NCBI GenBank assembly: GCA_021298045.1 | Contig: JAJTHY010000081.1 | Location: forward strand, 1 to 19,460 | Source of the DNA: Candidatus Jidaibacter sp. | GTDB taxonomy: Bacteria > Pseudomonadota > Alphaproteobacteria > Rickettsiales > Midichloriaceae | Length of the DNA: 19,460 nt | Direction of reading: 5' to 3' | Shown here: positions 15,216-19,460 of the stretch, piece by piece | Numbering within the stretch: position 1 is the first letter of the stretch | How the letters are laid out: each line of letters starts with the position of its first letter | The notes under the pieces: generated by a model | The model's database searches: none | Told to the model about the DNA's origin: nothing | What the model saw: only the letters and a program-made list of their open reading frames with translations | Translations under genes and position numbers: made by a program

Positions 15216-15470
15216 GCAACCATCAAAGCATCAGGTAGCGATATATCTGTAAAAATAGCGCAGCTACCATCTGCAATAAAAGACCCTGATCAGATGATTA
15301 AAACCTCAGGCATAGATGCATTTAAAGATGTGATATCAAATGCAAAAACAACAGTGGCGTCCCAGCAACAAGCTACTGATATTCATAAACAAAATAGTGC
15401 ACAAGCATTGCACCTAACACCAAAACCTGCTAGCATTAATAAAGATAAAGATTTCGATATGCTGGATTGA
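15216..15470 (+). pseudogene. 3' fragment of an unidentified, plasmid-type gene
   Basis: 85 codons open in frame after a TAG, with no start at the left end: TIKASGSDISVKIAQLPSAI and onward, rich in Q, S, A and K, ending in KDKDFDMLD. The composition suggests the hydrophilic tail of a large protein such as a conjugation protein, but no motif is recognised. An internal ATG at about 15288 could start a short product. The following gene begins 1 nt after its stop, so the two belonged together. Its 5' part is not in the window. Confidence 0.55.
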
Positions 15471-15471
15471 G

Positions 15472-15798
15472 ATGTTGTGGGCATTAATAACAGATGCATT
15501 TATATACTTTCTTACTATTGTGCTATTTCTTAGTATGGTAGGAGGCATTTTCTTGAGCTTCATTTTACTCACTTCTATGCCTACACTATACAAAAAAGTG
15601 AAGTCTGGAGCATCCTTAAGAACAGCTATAAAAGAACTGCTATCTGATGCTCTGAAAAATAAAGGCGGTGGATATCAACACAACTTCCCTACGCATTCTG
15701 TTAGGTCTGGTTCTAGCTACACAGGCACATCTATTACTGATTATACTACCAATCCTTTATATTCATCTTTGCCTGGGAATATATATAATAGATATTAG
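15472..15798 (+). CDS. Small membrane protein of unknown function
   Basis: A 108-residue protein with a long hydrophobic N-terminal stretch (about 3-38: LITDAFIYFLTIVLFLSMVG, then GIFLSFILLT), enough for one or two membrane spans. A basic cytoplasmic-type segment (YKKVKSGASLRTAIKELL) and a Ser/Thr/Tyr-rich tail follow. It starts 1 nt after the stop of the preceding fragment and ends 5 nt before the direct repeat. No family is recognised. Position next to a possible conjugation gene makes a transfer-related role conceivable but unproven. Confidence 0.65.
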   Translation: MLWALITDAFIYFLTIVLFLSMVGGIFLSFILLTSMPTLYKKVKSGASLRTAIKELLSDALKNKGGGYQHNFPTHSVRSGSSYTGTSITDYTTNPLYSSLPGNIYNRY

Positions 15799-15803
15799 TC
15801 TTT

Positions 15804-15935
15804 ATGGATGCTGTGCTTTTTAGATAATACACTCTAATTTTATGACTATAATATCTCTAAGTAAAACCTATCTAAAATATAAAAAACTCCTAAATTATGT
15901 CGGACATTGTCCGACATAATAAACAAGCATTTTAG
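15804..15935. repeat. Right copy of the 132-bp direct repeat
   Basis: Identical to positions 4-132 over 15807-15935. The 27-bp palindrome lies at 15894-15920. Beyond 15935 the two copies diverge at once (AGCG on the left, CTAT here). Here the repeat continues into further TGTCSGACA-type boxes, so this copy looks like the native setting and the left one like a junction. Confidence 0.93.
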
Positions 15936-16002
15936 CTATCTACACAGAAATGTCCTACGTTGTCCGACACGCGTTTTAAATTTGTCCGACATTTGTCTTA
16001 CG
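15894..16002. promoter_or_regulatory. Array of TGTCSGACA boxes (iteron- or operator-like)
   Basis: The 9-mer TGTC-S-GACA, itself an odd palindrome, occurs at 15898-15906, 15908-15916, 15961-15969 and 15983-15991, with weaker TGTCCTACG (15951-15959) and TGTCTTACG (15994-16002) partners at 10-11 bp pitch. One-turn spacing implies a protein bound on one DNA face. A plasmid replication or partition region, a resolvase site or an autoregulatory operator are all possible. No initiator or ParA/ParB gene is in the window. Confidence 0.6.
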
Positions 16003-16184
16003 CACGCAACATCAGGTAATATCGAATATAGAGCAGACCGCAACGTAGTTGCAACAGGTGTGGTTAAATTTATGGTTAATCCGTAAATTGTTTATGTCTA
16101 TTTTCCTTAATTTTTTCGGGCGTAATGTAATTGTGGTTTATAGTTTGAAAACCGTTTTAGCGTTTGTGATTTTTTGGGTATGTA
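16003..16184. other. AT-rich spacer between the box array and a small ORF
   Basis: No gene found. It contains a short hairpin, GCAAC-GTA-GTTGC (about 16040-16052), and three loosely repeated TGGTTWAT segments (near 16061, 16073 and 16134). An origin or leader region is possible, but nothing decides it. Confidence 0.4.
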
Positions 16185-16301
16185 ATGCCTAGACTAGTCA
16201 AGATGGTAGAGCAAAATGAGATCCAAGAGCTTATTAAACAACTGGCAAAATATAGCGAGGCACTATTAATACAAATCAAAGCGCGTATAGCTAAAGCTTG
16301 A
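16185..16301 (+). CDS. Possible 38-residue basic helical peptide
   Basis: ATG at 16185 to TGA at 16299-16301. The translation is MPRLVKMVEQNEIQELIKQL followed by AKYSEALLIQIKARIAKA, a continuous amphipathic, basic helix without glycine or internal proline. The ribosome binding site is weak (GGG 7-8 nt upstream). It lies between the box array and the toxin-antitoxin operon and could be a small plasmid-maintenance factor or a remnant. The family is not recognised. Confidence 0.4.
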   Translation: MPRLVKMVEQNEIQELIKQLAKYSEALLIQIKARIAKA

Positions 16302-16314
16302 CTTTGTACATACA

Positions 16315-16339
16315 TTGTATACCATATAATTATATACAA
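16315..16339 (+). promoter_or_regulatory. Promoter/operator of the toxin-antitoxin operon
   Basis: A perfect 7-bp inverted repeat, TTGTATA (16315-16321) and TATACAA (16333-16339), encloses the -10 hexamer TATAAT (16325-16330). A ribbon-helix-helix antitoxin bound there would shut off its own promoter, as is usual for such systems. The -35 is unclear (TTGTAC at 16304 with a short spacer, or TTGACT at 16298 with a long one). Confidence 0.6.
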
Positions 16340-16354
16340 CTTATGAGTAGTGTT

Positions 16355-16618
16355 ATGAGCAAAAAGACGCATCTAGATGATTTTGAGCAAGATATAGAGG
16401 ATCATTTTGAATCACTTTCTCCTGTACATGATATTGAATCTGAAATGATGAAGTTGAGAAGTGCTGCTTTGTCACATTCTAGAAGGAAAAAAGCTATTAC
16501 GCTAAGAGTACATGAAGCGGATTTAGAAGCTATGCGTATTAAAGCTTCTAAACTTGGCATTCCTTATCAAACTTATATAAACATGCTGATACACAAAGAT
16601 GCAACTAGCGGAGTATAG
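16355..16618 (+). CDS. Ribbon-helix-helix antitoxin (BrnA/CopG-like)
   Basis: An 87-residue protein. An acidic N-terminal part (THLDDFEQDIEDHFESLS) suits toxin binding, and the C-terminal ribbon-helix-helix domain reads KKAITLRVHEADLEAMRIKA, then SKLGIPYQTYINMLIHKD, the standard pattern of antitoxins that pair with BrnT- or RelE-like toxins. Two ATGs are possible, 16343 and 16355; I took the second because the family start matches better. The toxin gene follows after 3 nt. The promoter carries an inverted repeat suited to autorepression. Confidence 0.85.
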   Translation: MSKKTHLDDFEQDIEDHFESLSPVHDIESEMMKLRSAALSHSRRKKAITLRVHEADLEAMRIKASKLGIPYQTYINMLIHKDATSGV

Positions 16619-16621
16619 TTT

Positions 16622-16903
16622 GTGAAGTTTCGTTATAGCCATGAGAAAAATGCTAAGCTTCTTGCTGAGCGTGGTGTTGGTTTTGAAGAGATGATTGAAG
16701 AAATAGTGAACGGTAATCTTATCACCATTAGTAATCATCATAACCAAGAGCTTTATCCAAACCAGAAAATCTTACATGTAAAATGCTTGACTAAAATTTA
16801 TCTGGTTCCGTATGTTGTAGAAGAAAATGGAACAATATTTTTCAAGACTTTATATCCAAGTCGTAAGGCAACGAAAGCTCATCTGTCTAGCAAGAAGAAT
16901 TAG
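16622..16903 (+). CDS. BrnT/DUF4258-like toxin
   Basis: A 93-residue protein beginning with GTG, 3 nt after the antitoxin stop. The pattern fits small RelE/BrnT-fold ribonuclease toxins: KFRYSHEKNAKLLAERGVGF, EEMIEEIVNGNLITI, NHHNQELYPNQKILHVKC, IYLVPYVVEENGTIFFKTLY and the terminal PSRKATK. The GTG start and gene order (antitoxin first) fit the usual need for less toxin than antitoxin. These pairs stabilise plasmids or arrest growth under stress. The choice between BrnT and a RelE-related name is uncertain. Confidence 0.82.
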   Translation: MKFRYSHEKNAKLLAERGVGFEEMIEEIVNGNLITISNHHNQELYPNQKILHVKCLTKIYLVPYVVEENGTIFFKTLYPSRKATKAHLSSKKN

Positions 16904-16941
16904 CAGCTATACCTCCCTTTATCATTGTTTGATTAATTCCA

Positions 16942-16972
16942 CTTGAAATAATGACGCATTTCAAGCTATACT
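16942..16972 (+). promoter_or_regulatory. umuDC promoter with an overlapping palindromic operator
   Basis: CTTGAAAT (16942-16949) and ATTTCAAG (16958-16965) are perfect inverted repeats separated by 8 bp. The left arm contains a -35-like TTGAAA (16943-16948), and TATACT (16967-16972) is an 18-bp-spaced -10, so the palindrome fills the promoter. It does not match the E. coli SOS box (CTG-N10-CAG) or the alphaproteobacterial GTTC-N7-GTTC box. Confidence 0.65.
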
Positions 16973-17001
16973 GCTAGAACATGTATTGATTATAATTTAG
17001 T

Positions 17002-17586
17002 ATGGTAAGTAAGCACGGTGGTAAACGTACTGGATCAGGACGAAGAAAACTCTACAAAGAACCAGTTTCCAGAATCATTTGTCCTGAATTCATGGTTAAG
17101 GATGTCAAGAATATGATAGCCGAAGTATTAGAATTTAGTGGGGTAATGGATCATGCAAACTATATTAGCATGGCTGCAAAGTCTCCAACACGGCTGTATA
17201 GGCCCCTTGCATTAAGTAAAGTACCAGCTGGTTTTCCTTCGCCAGCGGATGATTATATTGAGTCACAGCTTGACCTAAACGAGTTTTTTGTACAACACCC
17301 TAGCTCCAGTTTCTATTGGAAGGTAAGCGGTGAAAGCATGAATCTGAGCGGTATACTTGATGGCTCTATTCTACTTATTGATAGGAGCTTAGAAGCAGCG
17401 CATAACGATATAGTGCTCGCAATTGTAAATGGTGATGTAACGGTGAAGAGATTTATTCGTTCTAGTGATTGCTATGAGTTACGTCCTGAGAGTAATAAAG
17501 ATGAGTATCAAGCACTGAAGTTCAAGCGTGGCGATAACATTGAAATATGGGGAGTAGTAAGTGCAGTTTTCAACAAGCTCAGATAA
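17002..17586 (+). CDS. umuD: UmuD-like S24 autoprotease with basic N-terminal extension
   Basis: A 194-residue SOS mutagenesis protein. The LexA/UmuD peptidase domain is intact: cleavage site A76-G77 (VPAGFPSPADDY), nucleophile Ser112 (VSGESMN) and Lys149 (DVTVKRF). The spacings 77-112 and 112-149 equal those of E. coli UmuD (25-60-97). RecA-stimulated self-cleavage to the active form is expected. It is about 55 residues longer than E. coli UmuD: a basic, Gly-rich start (KHGGKRTGSGRRK) followed by a predicted helical region, possibly a DNA-binding domain. umuC overlaps its 3' end by 26 nt. Confidence 0.93.
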   Translation: MVSKHGGKRTGSGRRKLYKEPVSRIICPEFMVKDVKNMIAEVLEFSGVMDHANYISMAAKSPTRLYRPLALSKVPAGFPSPADDYIESQLDLNEFFVQHPSSSFYWKVSGESMNLSGILDGSILLIDRSLEAAHNDIVLAIVNGDVTVKRFIRSSDCYELRPESNKDEYQALKFKRGDNIEIWGVVSAVFNKLR

Positions 17587-18862
17587 GACTGCTTTTCACC
17601 GTATTGCTTTGGTTGACTGTAATAACTTTTATGCTTCTTGTGAACGCGTATTTAATCCTAAATTGCAGCATAGACCTATTGGTGTGCTTTCAAATAATGA
17701 TGGTTGTATTATTGCGAGATCTGATGAGTTGAAAGCAGCTGGTATAAAAATGGGTGCACCTTACTTCCAGTACAAAGAGCAGTTAGATAAGATGAATGCT
17801 GTTGTAGTTTCTAGCAACTATGTGCTTTATGGAGATATGTCGGCAAGGGTAATGGATGTATTAAGTAAGTTTACTAATTCACTCGAGATTTATAGCATTG
17901 ATGAAGCATGGATTAAACTTAAATCATGCACTCTAGATGAAATGCACGAATACGGGCGACATATAGTAGCAAAAACCAAGCAATATACAGGTATTCCTGT
18001 TTCAATGGGTATTGGCTCAACTAAAACATTAGCTAAAGTTGCGAATTTTATTTGTAAAAAAAGAAAAATTCCAGGTGGAGTATTTAGTTTGGAGAACCAA
18101 GCATCTGATGATGAAATACTTGCAACAATAGATGTGGCAGATGTTTGGGGTATTGGGCGAAAATTGTCAGTCAAGTTAAAGCAACATCGCATCTTTACTG
18201 CTCTCGACCTAAAAAGATCGGATCCGGTTGAGATGCGAAAGCGCTACAGTGTAGTGATGCAGAGGCTGATATATGAATTAAATGGTACACCTTGTTTAAC
18301 AATCGATGCCATAAAACCAAAAAAAGAAATCATATCTTCACGCTCATTTGGAGAGCGTGTAATAGATAAACAATCACTACTAGAGTCCGTATCGCTTCAT
18401 GCTACTCGTGCAGGGGAAAAATTACGCAACCAAAATAGCGCATGTGGCTGTATTATGGTTTCTATAAGAACAAGCCACCACAGCAAGAACGAACAATTTT
18501 TTGGAAAGTCTATATTAGTCAGGTTGGCAACACCCACAAGCGACACTAGGCGACTCATTGGTGCAGCATGCGCTGGCATTGACCTTATTTATAAAGATGG
18601 AAAACGTTATGCAAAAGCTGGTGTTATCCTCATGGATTTAGTGCAGCAAACTGATGTGCAGGATAATTTGTTTAGCAAACGTGATACTACGCAGTCACTA
18701 CATCTTATGCAGACGATAGACCAGTTAAATTGTCTACATGGTCAAAGTGTAGTTCACTTTGCTTCAGAAGGATTCGAAAAAAAATGGCGAATGAAGCGTA
18801 ATAATAGAACACAAGCGTATACTACAAGTTGGCAAGACCTGCCGATTGCTTTGGCTAACTGA
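17561..18862 (+). CDS. umuC: UmuC-like Y-family DNA polymerase V catalytic subunit
   Basis: A 433-residue translesion polymerase. The catalytic carboxylates are D19 in IALVDCNNFYASCERVF and D114-E115 in IYSIDEAW, spaced as in E. coli UmuC (6 and 101-102). The dNTP-contact region NNDGCIIARSDELKAAGIKM, the helix-hairpin-helix region (VWGIGRKLSVKLKQ) and the little finger with its C-terminal tail are all present, so it looks full length. The GTG start at 17561 has GGAG 6 nt upstream inside umuD, giving a 26-nt overlap and coupled translation. With processed UmuD it would form Pol V, copying damaged DNA at the cost of mutations. Confidence 0.95.
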   Translation: MQFSTSSDKTAFHRIALVDCNNFYASCERVFNPKLQHRPIGVLSNNDGCIIARSDELKAAGIKMGAPYFQYKEQLDKMNAVVVSSNYVLYGDMSARVMDVLSKFTNSLEIYSIDEAWIKLKSCTLDEMHEYGRHIVAKTKQYTGIPVSMGIGSTKTLAKVANFICKKRKIPGGVFSLENQASDDEILATIDVADVWGIGRKLSVKLKQHRIFTALDLKRSDPVEMRKRYSVVMQRLIYELNGTPCLTIDAIKPKKEIISSRSFGERVIDKQSLLESVSLHATRAGEKLRNQNSACGCIMVSIRTSHHSKNEQFFGKSILVRLATPTSDTRRLIGAACAGIDLIYKDGKRYAKAGVILMDLVQQTDVQDNLFSKRDTTQSLHLMQTIDQLNCLHGQSVVHFASEGFEKKWRMKRNNRTQAYTTSWQDLPIALAN

Positions 18863-19020
18863 TTAATCACAACAATTCTTTGTCACGCATAGAATGAATT
18901 TCTTTATAAGATCTCTAAGTGCTACCAATAGTTCATTAAAGAAATTGCTATACTCATTTGCCTTACCTCAGCTCTATCACAAATCTCTGCTATGCGTTCT
19001 TTAATTACGAATTCTTCCAT
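18863..19020 (-). pseudogene. Small ORF downstream of the membrane-protein gene, apparently frameshifted
   Basis: The ATG at 19020 lies 3 nt after the stop of the upstream minus-strand gene. It reads MEEFVIKERIAEICDRAEVR and stops after 32 codons. A shift near codon 18 would join it to an open frame reading NEYSNFFNELLVALRDLIKK and ending at 18863, giving one helical protein of about 50 residues. The coupling and protein-like composition suggest a single original gene with one indel, or a sequencing error. The family is not recognised. Confidence 0.4.
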
Positions 19021-19023
19021 AGT

Positions 19024-19460
19024 CTATCTTTCATGTGCTGCATCTTGTATTGAGGACTTGGAATACGCACCGAGAATATAGTGAGCACCTACTGCTAAAA
19101 CGCCTGAGATTATGCCGCTTCCCAAAGCGCTAAACAATATAGATGTAATAGTTTTATCTGATGCATTTGAACTCACGCAATATGCGATAGATTCAACACA
19201 TAAATACGCAGTACTTCCTGTTAACGCGTATGGCTTAAAGAGATGTTTTGCTTCAGCAAGCCGCACTTTACGCTCCATCTGTTCTTTGGTGTGAGTAAAA
19301 AATTCACCGTTTTGATTTACAATTTTTTCTATATCCTTTGCTTCTGGGATGGAGAAAGTGTGTCGATGCTTTGCCTCATCTGCTTCTCGTGGCATAGAAG
19401 GCAATACACTATTTTCGCCTTGGAAAAATTGTATATGGGGCGGAAGTTGCTGAATTTGAA
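19024..19460 (-). CDS. Membrane protein C-terminal part, running off the window
   Basis: The frame is open from the stop at 19024 to the right edge of the window, so the 5' end is missing; the first codons seen read QIQQLPPHIQFFQGENSVLP. A hydrophilic charged region (EAKDIEKIVNQNGEFFTHTK) is followed by two hydrophobic segments, ALTGSTAYLCVESIAYCV and SILFSALGSGIISGVLAVGA, which probably form a membrane hairpin. The short tail SIQDAAHER is cytosolic in character. A TTG at 19404 could serve as an internal start, but the continuous upstream frame makes a longer protein likelier. No family is recognised. Confidence 0.65.
   Translation of the reverse strand, partial: QIQQLPPHIQFFQGENSVLPSMPREADEAKHRHTFSIPEAKDIEKIVNQNGEFFTHTKEQMERKVRLAEAKHLFKPYALTGSTAYLCVESIAYCVSSNASDKTITSILFSALGSGIISGVLAVGAHYILGAYSKSSIQDAAHER

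Noticed and set aside
15804..16184. Tn3-type res site beside a resolvase gene
   Set aside because: The TGTCSGACA boxes are one-turn spaced 9-mers without the three ~28-34-bp subsites, and no small resolvase gene is adjacent; kept only as an alternative.

Overview
The window is a low-GC (roughly 40%) proteobacterial sequence that reads as accessory DNA of an intracellular or amoeba-associated bacterium. The best guess is an alphaproteobacterium of the Rickettsiales/Holosporales type, with Legionellales as the alternative. The grounds are recalled family resemblance only: a serine recombinase with its small helix-turn-helix partner, a HipB-type regulator, a CADD/TenA-fold fragment, a UmuD with a basic N-terminal extension, and an APH(9)-like kinase close to the Legionella enzyme. 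No rRNA, tRNA or CRISPR array was seen.

Layout. (1) Positions 1-132 are one copy of a direct repeat whose second copy lies at 15804-15935 (129 bp identical). The repeat carries a perfect 27-bp palindrome and cuts off the 3' end of a metallophosphoesterase gene. (2) 92-1820, minus strand: an archaeal-type AAA+ ATPase with a nuclease-like C-terminus, followed by the truncated metallophosphoesterase. (3) About 2192-2560 and 12490-12857: two copies of a ~370-bp non-coding repeat that bracket a 10-kb cargo block. (4) Cargo, 2682-9399: GNAT acetyltransferase, APH(9)-like phosphotransferase, divergent MarR and SnoaL-like genes, then a tight ada - PEP-mutase-like - AlkD-like run with a frameshifted small ORF, and a secreted PAF-acetylhydrolase-like esterase. 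(5) 9405-12260, minus strand: fic - serine recombinase - HTH protein, three overlapping genes behind a promoter region full of TTATCGR motifs. (6) 12900-15215: a patch of broken genes, namely a secreted protein with a multicopper-oxidase-like start, a minus-strand remnant, a hipB-like gene followed by a hipA gene split by an IS5-type element, and the C-terminal half of a CADD-like gene. (7) From about 15216 the sequence looks plasmid-like: a gene 3' fragment, a small membrane protein, the second direct repeat with an array of TGTCSGACA boxes, a BrnT/BrnA-like toxin-antitoxin pair, umuDC with a palindromic operator over its promoter, and a membrane protein running off the right edge.

How the parts may fit. 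The two repeat systems nest: 132-bp repeats around ~15.8 kb, and ~370-bp repeats around ~10.3 kb. The only recombinase seen that could act on a large segment lies inside both intervals. The cargo is coherent as a damage and antibiotic defence set: alkylation repair by Ada and an AlkD-like glycosylase, a spectinomycin-kinase-type enzyme, and an SOS polymerase on the flanking plasmid-like side. The most unusual unit is the fic-recombinase-HTH operon, in which an AMP-transferase with its own DNA-binding domain is translationally coupled to a DNA recombinase. That it works as one system, and that the repeats are its substrates, is inference.
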